From an uncultured Caldilinea sp. (GTDB lineage: Bacteria; Chloroflexota; Anaerolineae; Caldilineales; Caldilineaceae), in NCBI RefSeq assembly GCF_937128415.1, contig NZ_CAKZMJ010000095.1, positions 1-64,000 on the forward strand: DNA of 64,000 nt, written 5' to 3'. Positions 13,958 through 27,110 of the stretch are shown here, piece after piece. Each line of letters starts with the position of its first letter. Position 1 is the stretch's first letter. Made by a program: the position numbers and the translations under genes. The notes beneath the pieces are model-generated. The model had not been told where the DNA came from, did no database searches, and was given only the letters and a program-made list of their open reading frames with translations.

Positions 13958-15902
13958 GCATTCTCCCTTCCGCTGTTTGTTTGATTGCGCAACGCAATGG
14001 CGACCGTGCATTGCTCGAAACTGCGTTTGGGCGCCAACAAGGGCCCGCCTGCCGCCAGCATGGCGCAAGGCTCGGCCACGCCCGGCAGCCCGAATTTTTC
14101 CTGCGCCGCGCTGGCGGTGAATGTCTCCGGAGCGAGCTGTTGCAGCCGGTGATGAGGGATCACGTGCAGCGGCGCGCGCAGGGCGTCGGCCAGGCGGCGC
14201 AGACCGGGTTCTTCGGCCTTTAGCTCCGCAGTGGCGAGCGCAGCCAGGCTATGCAGCGACAGGCCGGCTTCCTCAAAGGCGATGCGGAGCGCCTGTTGAA
14301 GCGCCTCCGACGTCGCTCCTTTTCGACAGCCGATGCCGGCGACGAGCAATGGTGGTCGATAGATGAGGCTTTTGGCGGTCACCTGCGTTTCAACCAGGCC
14401 GGGCGTTGCGATGATCCCGGCGGCGTAATCAGGCGTTTTCAACGCCTCCGGCTCTGCAATTTCCTCGAGGTTGGCGCAGCCGCTGAGTTGCTCGCGCAGA
14501 CGCTCCGCCTCGGCGAGGGGAATGCGCGGGTCGATCCAAAGCCCGATGCGGTCATCGTCGACGAAGCGGGCCATCGTATGCGTCAAGGCGCTCTCCGGGT
14601 CGATGCGCCAGCCCAGCTCTTCCGCCAGACGATCCAGCGCCGGCTTGCCCTGGCCGTCGCTGGCGGTGGTGACGACGGCTGTTCCGCCCGTGATGGCGGC
14701 GACTTGCTGCGCCAGCCGGTTTGCGTCGGCCTGGTGACCGCCGAGCAATGGAATCACGAAGCGCCCCTGCTCATCCAGACAGAGCACAGCCGGATCGTGT
14801 GTTTTTTCGCTCACCAGGGGCGCCACTGCGCGCACGGCGACGCCGGCCGCCATGATCAACAGGAGCGGTCGTCGCTCCTGCCAACGGCGGCGCACTTCGG
14901 CAAGCACGGAGCCCGCGTAGCGATGCGTGCGCTCCGATGGTTCATCGCCTGGCCGCTGCGGCAGCCATGCTTCGCCTTCGAGCGCCGTCGCCAGCCGTTG
15001 CGCCAACGCCGCGCCCCGGCGCGTGACTGCGATGCAGATCGGGCCTTGGTTGGGCAAAGCCGAAGGCGTCTCCGGGTGATTTGTCGGCGGCGCTTCAGTC
15101 GTTGGCCGCGCGGTCGCCCTCCGAAAGCGGTGGGTGTAGTGGGGGGCATACAGATGACTGGCCGAGCGTTGCTCCGCCTGTTTGAGCGTCGGGTCCAGCG
15201 CCGGCGTCACGAGAATCAGCGCCTGTCGCGTATAACCTGCGGCGCGCACCTTGTCGGCGATGTCGGCCAGCGTGCCGAGGACGTAGCTTTCGTCGGGCCA
15301 GGTCACCCGATGCACCACTGCCGCCGGCGTGGCGGGCGAGTAAGCGCCGCCGGCGAGCAATTCCTCCACCACCTGTCGGATGCGCGTGACGCTGAGATGG
15401 ATGGCGAGCGTTGCGCCGTGCGCGGCGAGGTCACGCAGTTGCTCACCGGCCGGCATGGGCACGCGGCCGGCTGCGCGCGTCAAAATCACCGTCTGCACCA
15501 GGTCGGGCACGGTCAGCTCCACGCCGAGGCGGGCGGCGGCGGCAAAGGCCGAGGCCACGCCGGGGACGATCGCGTAGGGGACGCCCGCCTCTTCCAGCCG
15601 GGCCATCTGCTCGTGGATGGCGCCGTAGATGGACGGGTCGCCGCTGTGCACGCGGGCGACGACTTCCCCGCGGCGCGCGGCGTCGATCATCAGCGCCATG
15701 ATTTCGTCGAGATGCATCGCCGAGGAGCCGAGGACGCGCGCATTGGGCCGCGCGGCCGCCGTTACGGCCTCCGGCGTCACCAGGCTGTCGGCGTACAGCA
15801 CGAGGTCGGCCTGAGCGATGAGATCGCGCCCGCGCACGGTGATGAGGTCGGCTGCGCCTGGGCCTGCGCCGATGAAGTAGACGGTTCCCGGTCTGGCCTG
15901 AA

Positions 15903-15906
<4 letters not shown>
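13954..15906 (-). CDS. cbiF-cbiG: Fusion: cobalt-precorrin-4 C11-methyltransferase (CbiF) + cobalt-precorrin-5A hydrolase (CbiG)
   Basis: 650 residues. Residues about 1-255 are CbiF/CobM: FIGAGPGAADLITVRG, VHSGDPSIYGAIHEQMA, PGVASAFAAAARLGVELTVP, and the HLSV and Y-tail blocks. A proline-rich linker (about 265-290) leads to CbiG: an N-terminal segment, LLIMAAGVAVRAVAPLVSEKTHDPAV and LLGGHQADANRLAQQVA, then the C-terminal LVAGIGCRKGATSEALQQAL. CbiF methylates C11 and CbiG opens the lactone and releases acetaldehyde, so consecutive steps of the anaerobic pathway are joined. CbiG is diagnostic for the cobalt-early (anaerobic) route. Stop/start overlaps of 4 bp join it to both neighbours. Confidence 0.93.
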
Positions 15907-16729
<823 letters not shown>

Positions 16730-16733
<4 letters not shown>

Positions 16734-17943
16734 TGCCCGTTTGCCTTTCGCCAGGTGAAGATAAAGACCGGGTTCAAAGCCTCCAGCCGCAGGGAGGATT
16801 GAATCGTCTTGCCCCGGCCGATCTGCGCCAGCGCCACCTGGGCCTCAGGCGCCAGTCGCCGCAGGGTCTCCAGGCTGTCCAACGTGACCAGATTGACGAC
16901 CAACCGCCCGCCGCGGCGCAGGCGCTCCTGCGCCATGCCGACCAGCTCCGCCAGGCGTCCGCCAGAGCCGCCGATGAAGACGGCGTCGGGATCGGGCAGG
17001 TCGCGACAGGCTTCCGGCGCGCTCCCCTCCACAACCTGCACGTTGGGCGCATCGAGGCGGACAAGGTTCTGCCGAATGCATGCACAAAATTCGGGCCGGC
17101 GTTCGACCGCGTAGACGCAGGCGGTGGGTTGACTGATGGCCGCCTCGATGGCGATTGCGCCGCTGCCTGCGCCAATGTCCCACAGCACTTCATCGGCGCC
17201 GAGCGCCAGTTCGGCCAGCGAGAGCAGGCGAATCTCCCGCTTGGTGATTTGGCCGGCCAGCGTGATGAACGCCTCGTCGGGCAGCCCGGGCGGCCGCGGC
17301 CGTCGCGGGCGTGGATTCCACACGACGAAGACGTTCAACGCCGCGAACTCCTCCTGTTGCGCTGCTTCCGCCAACGTCATGCGCAGCACGCGTTGGTTGT
17401 CTGCGCCCAGATTTTCGCACACGGCGCATGGGGCGTCGGCGCTCATGCCGGCGGCGATCAGCGCCCGTGCAACGACGGCCGGCGTCTGCACGGGGTCGGT
17501 GAGAATGGCGGCCTTAGGCGCAGCGAGCGCCTGTGGAAGCATTGCGGCCAGCGGTCGGCCATGCGCGCTGAGCAGCGCTGCATCGTGCCAGGGTTCGGCC
17601 AGTGCGGCGAAGGCCAGTTGAAACGAGGCGGGCGCCGGGTGAATTTCCAGCGCCTCTGGAGGCAGCGCCTTGCGCAGCGTGGCGGCGAAGCCATACCAGA
17701 GCGGGTCGCCGGAGGCCAGCACCGCCACGCTCTCGCCTGCCTCCCAGCCCTGCCGGGCGCGCGCAACGGCGAAACCGGCGTCCGCAGCGATGACGATGGT
17801 TTCTCCCGTAAAGGCCGGGAAAGCGGCCAGGTGCCGTTTGCCGCCGATCAACACCTGCGCCGCTTCAATGCGCTCCCGCAGCGTCGGCGGCAACATCTGC
17901 ACCCCGCCGGCGTGGATTCCCACCACCAGCACAGGCGTCCGCT

Positions 17944-17947
<4 letters not shown>
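16730..17947 (-). CDS. cbiET: Cobalt-precorrin C5/C15-methyltransferase and C12-decarboxylase (CbiE-CbiT fusion, CobL type)
   Basis: 405 residues, the normal CobL length. The N-terminal CbiE methylase domain (about 1-205) carries VLASGDPLWYGF and VSFQ-like PASFQLAFAAL. The C-terminal CbiT domain (about 215-400) has a classical methyltransferase motif I (VLWDIGAGSGAIAIEAA), AVERRPEFCACIRQN and AVFIGGSGGRLAELV. It adds methyls at C5 and C15 and decarboxylates the C12 acetate. It overlaps cbiD and cbiL by 4 bp each (ATGA). This fusion is widespread. Confidence 0.93.
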
Positions 17948-19193
<1,246 letters not shown>

Positions 19194-19197
<4 letters not shown>

Positions 19198-19844
19198 AAG
19201 ACCTCCGTGGCCGTGCGGCCTGCAGCCAGCCGCAACAGGGCATTGGCGATGGCGACCGCTACGGGCGAGCCGCCCTTGCGCCCTTCCGTCGTGATCCATG
19301 GAACATCGGTGCGGCGGGTGAGCAGCGCCTTGCTCTCCGCCGTCCCCACAAAACCGACCGGCGCACCGATGATCAGCGCCGGCCGCACGCCTCGATCGAC
19401 GAAGGTCAGCGTTTCCAGCAGGGCGGTCGGCGCGTTGCCGATGGCGACGACCGCGCCCGCCAACAGTCCTTGCGCCGCGGCGTAACGAATGGCCGCAGCG
19501 CTGCGGGTGATGTTTTCCTGGCGGGCCTGGGCGCACACCTGCGCTTCGTTGACAAAACAATACACCGAGACGCCCATCGCCGTGGCAATTTCTGCGCTGA
19601 CGCCTGCGCGCACCATTTGAACGTCGGCCAGAATCGGGCGCCCTCGTCGCAGCGCATGAACGCCCGCCTCGATTGCGCCCTCGCTCCAGCGGGTGATGCG
19701 GGCGAAATCAAAATCGGCGGTGGCGTGGATGATGCGATGGATCACGACGTCGGCCGGCGGCGCGAAGACCAGCCCCTGCGCGGCCAGCTCCTCGCGGATG
19801 ATGGCGAAGGATCGTTCGGTGATGGCGGCGGGCGTTAGACTCAT
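19194..19844 (-). CDS. cbiC: Cobalt-precorrin-8X methylmutase
   Basis: 216 residues. The proposed catalytic His lies in VIHRIIHATADFDFA (His36/His40), and the family blocks ILADVQMVRAGVS, ARQENITRSAAAIRYAA, GNAPTALLETL and APVGFVGTAESK are intact. It moves the C11 methyl group to C12 to give cobyrinate. The ATG overlaps the cbiX stop (19841-19844) and its end overlaps cbiD, within the translationally coupled chain. Confidence 0.95.
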
Positions 19845-21298
19845 CGCGCTGCCTGCTCCCGCAAATGTTCGCTCCAGTAGTGATAGGTTTTGGCGACGGC
19901 GGTGACCACGTTTTTGATTTCAGATTCGAGCCGGAAGCGGGGGCCGACCGGCACGTACAGCACGCAGCCTTCGCGTCGCACGGCGATATTTTCCACCACA
20001 ATGGCGCGCAAGAGCCAGATCGCCATCTCTTCACTTGCACATTGGATGCCCAGCCACCCCGGCGCGCGGGAGGGAACGGTGGACAGGCCGGTGGTCATGC
20101 GCACCCCGCGGCTGATCTCTTCCGCCACGCGCGCACAACCTTCCGGATCGGCGAGCGCTTCCTGAGGGTCCACGGGTTCGAGCAGCTCCCCACGATGGGG
20201 GGGTCCGCCGGCCAGCGCCAGCTCGCAGAAGGGGTTCTCCGGATCGTCCACGCCCCAGATGCGATCCCAGGCCACGCGGCCTTCTGCATCGTAGACGAGC
20301 GGCGCGGCGGCCATCGGCGCCGCGCTGACGGCGCGTCCTCCCTGATAGCGTGGAGGCAGGATTGCCGCCAGACGCTCCATGCCGTGGGAATGGGAGACGC
20401 CGCGCAGGCCGTGGCGGTGATCGGAAGATTGAGGCGCACCGGAATCGTCGGCGTAGGCGGGCATGCGATGGCGATATTTGCACAGGTCGCAAGTCATGCT
20501 TGCGTTTCCTTCGACGGCTTCCCGATAGCGTTGGAGGATCGCCTCCACCACGCCTGCGTGACTGTGCAAGTGCTCTGCGAAGCGCATCTCTACGTCGGGA
20601 TGCGCCGCCGCCACGGCTTTGGCCTGGCGCAGAATGCCCCGGTGGATGCGGCCGGTGAAGAGCAGAAATGGCGCCACGACGATGCGTTCGGCGCCGAGGT
20701 GAATGCAGCGCTCCAGCGTCTCGGCGACGCCAGGACGGGCGATGCTGTAGAAGCCATATTCCACCCACTCATAGCCCCATCCCTCCGCCAGGAGGCGCGC
20801 CATCTTGGCGACGTCGCTATTGCTGTCGGGGTCGCCGGTTCCGCGACCGATGAGCGCGATGGCGGTGCGAGGCAGCCGGACGGGAAGGTCGTTTGACGAG
20901 TCGTCCGGCGCTGAAGCAGCGCCCTGGAGCGCGCGGCGACAACGGTCATCCAGCGCTTGAAGCAGCGCGTACTGAACGCCAAGGGGCGCAGCGTAGCGAA
21001 ATTCGACCTCTGGCCAGCGCGCGCGCGCCCAGTTGAGCAAGGTGGGAATGTCGTTTTTCTGGTGCCCCGCCGGCCCCAGGAAAAGCGGCGCCACCACGAT
21101 CTGGCGATGGCCTGCTTCCACACATTGCCGCACCGCTTCGGCGATGGGCGGCTCGCTGAACTCCAGAAAGCACGGGTAAAGCTTTGCAGGGACGCGCGTC
21201 TGCAGGATGTGAGCAAGGTGAAAAAACTCCTGGACGCCTTCCATATCCTGGCTGCCGTGGCCGATGAAAATCAGGGCGGTGGGAGAAAATTCAGGCAT
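19841..21298 (-). CDS. cbiX: Sirohydrochlorin cobaltochelatase CbiX, long form with MXCXXC motif and an extra C-terminal domain
   Basis: 485 residues. The ATG at 21298 (AAAGGG before it) opens directly into the chelatase fold; the longer frame to 21445 overlaps cbiO. Two homologous halves follow: residues 8-120 with His14 in FIGHGSQD, and 145-260 with the LIGRGTGDPDSNSD turn typical of long CbiX. MTCDLC (268-273) matches the MXCXXC iron-sulfur motif known from Bacillus megaterium CbiX, and a His-rich segment (about 293-306) follows. A further ~140 residues (about 345-485) form a distinct domain (WLGIQCASEEMAIWLLRA, LYVPVGPRFRLESEIKNVV) that I cannot name. The enzyme inserts cobalt into sirohydrochlorin, committing the pathway to B12. 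Confidence 0.9.
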   Translation of the reverse strand: MPEFSPTALIFIGHGSQDMEGVQEFFHLAHILQTRVPAKLYPCFLEFSEPPIAEAVRQCVEAGHRQIVVAPLFLGPAGHQKNDIPTLLNWARARWPEVEFRYAAPLGVQYALLQALDDRCRRALQGAASAPDDSSNDLPVRLPRTAIALIGRGTGDPDSNSDVAKMARLLAEGWGYEWVEYGFYSIARPGVAETLERCIHLGAERIVVAPFLLFTGRIHRGILRQAKAVAAAHPDVEMRFAEHLHSHAGVVEAILQRYREAVEGNASMTCDLCKYRHRMPAYADDSGAPQSSDHRHGLRGVSHSHGMERLAAILPPRYQGGRAVSAAPMAAAPLVYDAEGRVAWDRIWGVDDPENPFCELALAGGPPHRGELLEPVDPQEALADPEGCARVAEEISRGVRMTTGLSTVPSRAPGWLGIQCASEEMAIWLLRAIVVENIAVRREGCVLYVPVGPRFRLESEIKNVVTAVAKTYHYWSEHLREQAAR

Positions 21299-21318
21299 TG
21301 CGTTTCCCTTTGAACCTG

Positions 21319-22097
<779 letters not shown>

Positions 22098-22101
<4 letters not shown>

Positions 22102-22844
22102 AGACAGGCCAATCCGAGCAAGGTGGCAAGGACAAGGCAGGCTACAGCCGGCCAGGTCCGAGAGAGTGTGTAGGCGGGCGTCAGCATAGGCAGCGCGCCG
22201 CCTTCGTAGCCGCGCGCCTGCAACGCCATCTCCATGCGCTGGCCGGAGCGCCAGCTTGCGGCGAACAACTGGCTTCCCAACGCCGCTGCGCTGCGCATCG
22301 TCGCTGACCAAGAGGCGTAGCCATTGCGGCTTTCCTGTGCGCGTTGCATTCGCATCAGCGTCTCCAAAAGCAAAAACACAGAGCGATACATCATCAGCGT
22401 CACATCGAGTAGCGCCGCCGGCGCGCGGAATCGCTGCGCTGCCGCCGCCAGCTCCAGGATCGGCGTCGTGAGCGCCAGAAAATTCATGGCGCTGGCGCAG
22501 GCGAAAGCGCGCAACAGCAGCGCGCCTGCTTGCGCCAGGGAGGCGGGCGTGACCGTCGCCGACCATCCGCCTCCCTGCCCGACCGGGCCGATTTGCACGG
22601 CCACGGCGACCACGCCGAGCGCCAGGAAAAGGCCCTCGGCTGCGAGCAGGCGCAACACAAAGCCAGGCGTTGCACCGCCCCAGAGCAGACTCAGCCCCGC
22701 CATCCACAACAGCGCCGCCGCGCTCACCGCCGGTCGATCCAGAACCAGACAGAGCGCGATGACGGTCAGCGCAAAGGCGAACTTGTTCAGCGGATGCACA
22801 TGGCGCAGCCGGCTGGCGTGCGCATAAGCGTCGAGTCGATGCAT
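22098..22844 (-). CDS. cbiQ: Cobalt ECF transporter transmembrane coupling protein
   Basis: 248 residues with about five hydrophobic segments. It begins with a short soluble part (HPLNKFAFALT, the conserved N-terminal motif of the family) and carries the cytoplasmic coupling helix region with RSGQRMEMALQARGYEG, the second conserved A-R-G motif that contacts the ATPase grooves. It couples ATP hydrolysis by CbiO to CbiM. It starts 48 bp after the cbiN stop and overlaps cbiO by 4 bp. Confidence 0.92.
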
Positions 22845-22892
22845 GAGAACCGTGTTTCGTGGGTTTGGACTGTGGCCGGACGGGCCATCCGA

Positions 22893-23224
22893 TCACGCCG
22901 GAGGCGCGCCCCTCCGGCCTGTCGGAGCCGCCTCTTTTCGCCCTCGCTGCCAGCCGAAAAAGTAACCGATGAAGCCTGCGCCGATCGCCGCCTGCAGCGC
23001 AAAAAGCAGGCTTTCCGTCTCGCTTCCCGGCGGCTCCCACAGCGGTTGAAACCATGGCTCTACGTCGGGCGCAATCTCCTGAATGGCCTCCTCGGCGAGT
23101 GCATCGGCGCCGGGAAACTCAGAGTTTTCGAGCCAGAGCAACGGGGCGACGGTCAATAGCGCAAAGAGCGCAATCAGGGTCAAAACGATCCATGGACTCA
23201 ACGAAGTCGAAGGTTTTGCGTCTT

Positions 23225-23228
<4 letters not shown>
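22893..23228 (-). CDS. cbiN: Cobalt transport accessory protein CbiN
   Basis: 111 residues with two transmembrane helices (about 12-32 and 72-92) joined by an extracytoplasmic acidic loop containing FPGADALAEEAIQEIAP, the CbiN hallmark. CbiN helps load Co2+ into CbiM. The C-terminal tail is Arg/Pro-rich. The ATG overlaps the cbiM stop (23225-23228). Confidence 0.92.
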
Positions 23229-23980
<752 letters not shown>

Positions 23981-24023
23981 CGTTTCTCCTTTCAGCGAGA
24001 TCGGCTTAAAGCATTCGACCAAT

Positions 24024-24056
24024 CAAAAACGCCCGGTTGCGCGCCGGGCGTTTTCC
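24024..24056 (-). terminator. Riboswitch-controlled intrinsic terminator
   Basis: On the minus strand AACGCCCGG pairs with CCGGGCGTT (9 bp, 7-nt loop) and is followed by TTTTTGATT. It lies 45 bp before the cbiM start and about 95 bp after the aptamer, which fits transcription attenuation by the cobalamin riboswitch. Confidence 0.85.
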
Positions 24057-24149
24057 TCGACAATCAGGCTCAGGCGAGCCGGGCGGTCGACATTTCTTTG
24101 CAATGCAATGGTTCGCATCTGCGCCCTCCCCCTTCAGCGCGCGCAAGGG

Positions 24150-24255
<106 letters not shown>

Positions 24256-24386
24256 CATCTGATCGGATCTCAGGATTGCAGCCGCACCACAGCGAAAAAG
24301 AAACGGACAGATTGTTGATGCTTTTCCACGAGAGGGGCAACGGAATGCGTTTTCTGCATGCATCCCTGCGCCTCCCAACGGAGCAC

Positions 24387-24415
24387 AGTTTACTTGAAGC
24401 CTGTCGCAGCGTCAA
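24387..24415 (-). promoter_or_regulatory. Promoter of the cobalamin operon
   Basis: TTGACG (24415-24410), exactly 17 bp, then TAAACT (24392-24387) on the minus strand. A transcript would start near 24380, about 130 nt before the aptamer. From 24416 to 24670 I see no gene; a possible plus-strand promoter (TTGGAT 24594, TGTAAT 24618, 18-bp spacer) may serve the gene at 24671. Confidence 0.6.
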
Positions 24416-24670
24416 ATTATCGGCGCAGGCGAGGGAGCGTCGGCCAGGCGAGCCAAGTTCGAGTTGACGCTGTGCAGTGAGCCAGACTTGTGAAAGTGTG
24501 GGTGGGACAGGGGTGAGAGTTTTGCAGGCGTCGCCGAGGAGAGATTCATTAGTTGCCTGCGAAACATCGTTTCATCGCCAACATATTCGTGTTTTGGATT
24601 CGTCAGGAAAAGGATGTTGTAATAGCTTCATGCCGATTCCTTTCCATTCCTTTTCCAAAGGCTCCCCCAT

Positions 24671-25945
24671 ATGCATCCTAAAATAGTTGCAATAACCGTC
24701 TTGTTGCTGGCGGCGGTTACATTCATCCCTGGCGCGGCATCGGAAGTCAGCGTGGGTCGGCGGCTAGTAGACAGTTCCACCGTCCCTGCCCCCTTAGCCC
24801 TCCTTCCTCTCATCACCTCCTCTGACTTCATCTATCTCGGCGCTTTTCGTGCACCTCACGAAGACCGCGCCGGCAATTCCCTGGCCTGGGGCGGTTACGC
24901 CCTGGCGGTGAATCCATCCGGATCAACGGAGGGGACCTCAACGGGCCTGTTCATCGGTTGCCACGCCTGGTGGCAGCGTCTGGCGGAGATCGCCATCCCT
25001 TCCACCGTGCATCTCGCCGAGACAGCTGCGCTGCGCCAGGATTGCACCGATGTGACCGAAGGACGGCTCGATTTCGTGGACGACATGCCCAATTTAGGAG
25101 GCGCCCTGGTCTATGGCGGACGGCTGATCGTCTCCGCCTATGGGTATTACGACGCAGACGTCAGCCAGACGCGCTCTCATTTCGCCTCCAGCACGGATCT
25201 CGCGCTGACCGGCGACGTCGTCGGCCCGGAGCAGGTGGGAGAACAGGCGGGCGTCGTCGCCGGCTACATGACGATCATCCCAGAGGAATGGCAAGCGTCC
25301 CTGGGCGGCCCTGCTCTCACCGGTCAGTGTTGCATTCCCATCATCAGCCGAACGTCGGCAGGGCCGGCCGCCTCCGTCTTCGACCCAGAGGACGTCGGCC
25401 GTCGCAATCCCGCCCCTGCCAGCCCTCTGTTGCACTATCCTCTGGAGCATCCGCTCGCGCCAGAGGACGCCCAGAACAACCTCTTCAACCTTACGACGCA
25501 GATTGTGGGCATGGCTTTCCCGCCGCGCAGTCGCAGCCTGCTCTTCGTCGGCAGACATGGCATTGGCCCCTACTGTTACGGCGCGAGCGAGGAGTGCAAT
25601 GACCCTGTAGACCCCTACAAAGGCCCTCACGCCTATCCTTATGTGCATCAGGTGTGGGCTTACGACGCCCTGGACCTGCTGGCCGTGAAGCAAGGCCAGC
25701 TGCGGCCCTGGGAGGTGCAGCCCTATGCGGTGTGGCGGCTGACAGAGATGGACGCTGTAGGCGGTGCAAGCATCGCCGGCGCCGCCTTTGACCCCGACGC
25801 CGGTCGGCTCTACATCACGGAGCAGTATGGCGATGAGCCGGTGGTGCACGTCTACCGGGTCACAGCAGCGACGCCCACTCCCTGTCAGCAGCCGGTGAAC
25901 GACTCCGGCCAACACTGTCTCCATCTGCCGCTGATAGCGAATTGA
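24671..25945 (+). CDS. Secreted protein of unknown function with C-terminal LPLI tail
   Basis: 424 residues. The N-terminal signal peptide (LLLAAVTFIPGAAS) indicates export. The body (about 45-395) has repeated beta-like segments (SDFIYLGAFRAPHE, GRLIVSAYGYYDA, RLYITEQYGDEPVVHVYRV), suggestive of a propeller- or lectin-like fold, plus several Cys pairs (for example GQCCIP, PYCYGASEEC) that may form disulfides. The last residues, after a short TPTPC linker, are HLPLIAN; similar LPL-type endings are common on secreted Chloroflexota proteins in my recollection, but no sorting system is proven. It does not match an enzyme family I recognise. Divergent from the B12 operon. Confidence 0.6.
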   Translation: MHPKIVAITVLLLAAVTFIPGAASEVSVGRRLVDSSTVPAPLALLPLITSSDFIYLGAFRAPHEDRAGNSLAWGGYALAVNPSGSTEGTSTGLFIGCHAWWQRLAEIAIPSTVHLAETAALRQDCTDVTEGRLDFVDDMPNLGGALVYGGRLIVSAYGYYDADVSQTRSHFASSTDLALTGDVVGPEQVGEQAGVVAGYMTIIPEEWQASLGGPALTGQCCIPIISRTSAGPAASVFDPEDVGRRNPAPASPLLHYPLEHPLAPEDAQNNLFNLTTQIVGMAFPPRSRSLLFVGRHGIGPYCYGASEECNDPVDPYKGPHAYPYVHQVWAYDALDLLAVKQGQLRPWEVQPYAVWRLTEMDAVGGASIAGAAFDPDAGRLYITEQYGDEPVVHVYRVTAATPTPCQQPVNDSGQHCLHLPLIAN

Positions 25946-26080
25946 TGGAGTGCGTAGGGTGAGGTGGTGACGCACCCGGTGACCGAGCGCTTTGCGCCTG
26001 ACGCCGTGGTGGCGTCTTTTGAGAGGCTAGGAATCACCGTCATCCGCGGTTGAAATTTCGTTGCTTCAGCAAGTTTCTGG

Positions 26081-26962
26081 TTACGCCTTGAGCCGATAGG
26101 ACACGAACGCCAACGTGCGGCTGTCGGGCGCCCACGAATTCACGTTGATTGTCCCCTGTCCGCCGAACAATTTAGCGATGGTGCGCGAGGCGCCGCCGGC
26201 AGCGGGGGCCAGGCGCAGCTCCACGTGCTTGTTGGCCGGATGATCGCCCGGCGCCACCTCGTCTTTGTCATACGCCAGATAGACCACCCATTTGCCGTCC
26301 GGGGAGACGTGCGGGAACCAGCAGTTGGCCTCCTCCTGGAACATGTGCACCGGGTTGGCGCCGTCGGCGTCCATGCGCCAGATTTGCATCAATCCGCTGC
26401 GCACAGAGTTGAACCAGATGTAGCGACCATCGGGGGAGTATTCAGGACCGTCGTCGAGGCCGGGCGAGTTTGTCAGTTGCGTTTCCGGGCCGCCGTCCAC
26501 CGAGATGGTGTAGATGTCATAGTCGCCGTTGCGTTCGGCGCAATACGCCAGCGTGCCACCGTCGGGCGACCAGCCGTGCAGATAGCTGGGGCCATTTGCC
26601 GTCACCAGCACTGGCTCGCCGCCGTGAAAGGGCACGATGTAAATCCTCGATAACGCATCTTCGTAGGTGAAATGGCTGATGGCGATCCGCGTGTTGTCTG
26701 GCGAGAGGACATGGTCGTTGTTGCAGTCGATGGCAAACCCTGTGTCGACTTGCGTCACCGCACCGGTGGCGAGTTCATAGGTGTAGAGGCGTCCGCCGCT
26801 GTTGTAGACCAGAAAGCGACCATCGCGCGTCCAATTGGGCGCCTCGATGACGTAATCGAATTCTCTCAAGACAGAGCGGACGCCGGTGGCCACATCGATG
26901 GTCTCTAAAATGCTGATGGCGTCGCGTGCGGCGATATAGCGGCGTAGGGTGTGAATATCCAT
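26081..26962 (-). CDS. TolB-like WD40/PD40 beta-propeller protein
   Basis: 293 residues, no signal peptide. At least five PD40-type blades are visible through the motif SPDGxxLxY/W: NWTRDGRFLVYNS, LSPDNTRIAISH, WSPDGGTLAYCA, YSPDGRYIWFNS, VSPDGKWVVYLA and APDSRTLAFVS. These are typical of TolB-like propellers and of the N-terminal domains of peptidases, but no catalytic domain follows. It is probably a cytoplasmic binding or oligosaccharide-handling protein (oligogalacturonide lyase-like propellers are an alternative). AAAGGAG precedes the ATG. The gene heads an interval of catabolic genes on the minus strand, without tight linkage. Confidence 0.75.
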   Translation of the reverse strand: MDIHTLRRYIAARDAISILETIDVATGVRSVLREFDYVIEAPNWTRDGRFLVYNSGGRLYTYELATGAVTQVDTGFAIDCNNDHVLSPDNTRIAISHFTYEDALSRIYIVPFHGGEPVLVTANGPSYLHGWSPDGGTLAYCAERNGDYDIYTISVDGGPETQLTNSPGLDDGPEYSPDGRYIWFNSVRSGLMQIWRMDADGANPVHMFQEEANCWFPHVSPDGKWVVYLAYDKDEVAPGDHPANKHVELRLAPAAGGASRTIAKLFGGQGTINVNSWAPDSRTLAFVSYRLKA

Positions 26963-27110
26963 GCGTTTTTATCTCCTTTGAGATTGCTCACCCACCATTG
27001 ATGAAAATTCACAAAATAATCTGATTTTCCACGTAGCTGCGGCTCGTAGCAGGTTCCGTTGGACAGCGATGTCGCGCCGGAGGCGATGACCTATGTAAGT
27101 GACAGGCCGT

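Noticed and set aside
23981..24022. Earlier start for cbiM at 24022
   Set aside because: That start would lie in the riboswitch terminator region, while 23980 has a good AAAGGAG site.
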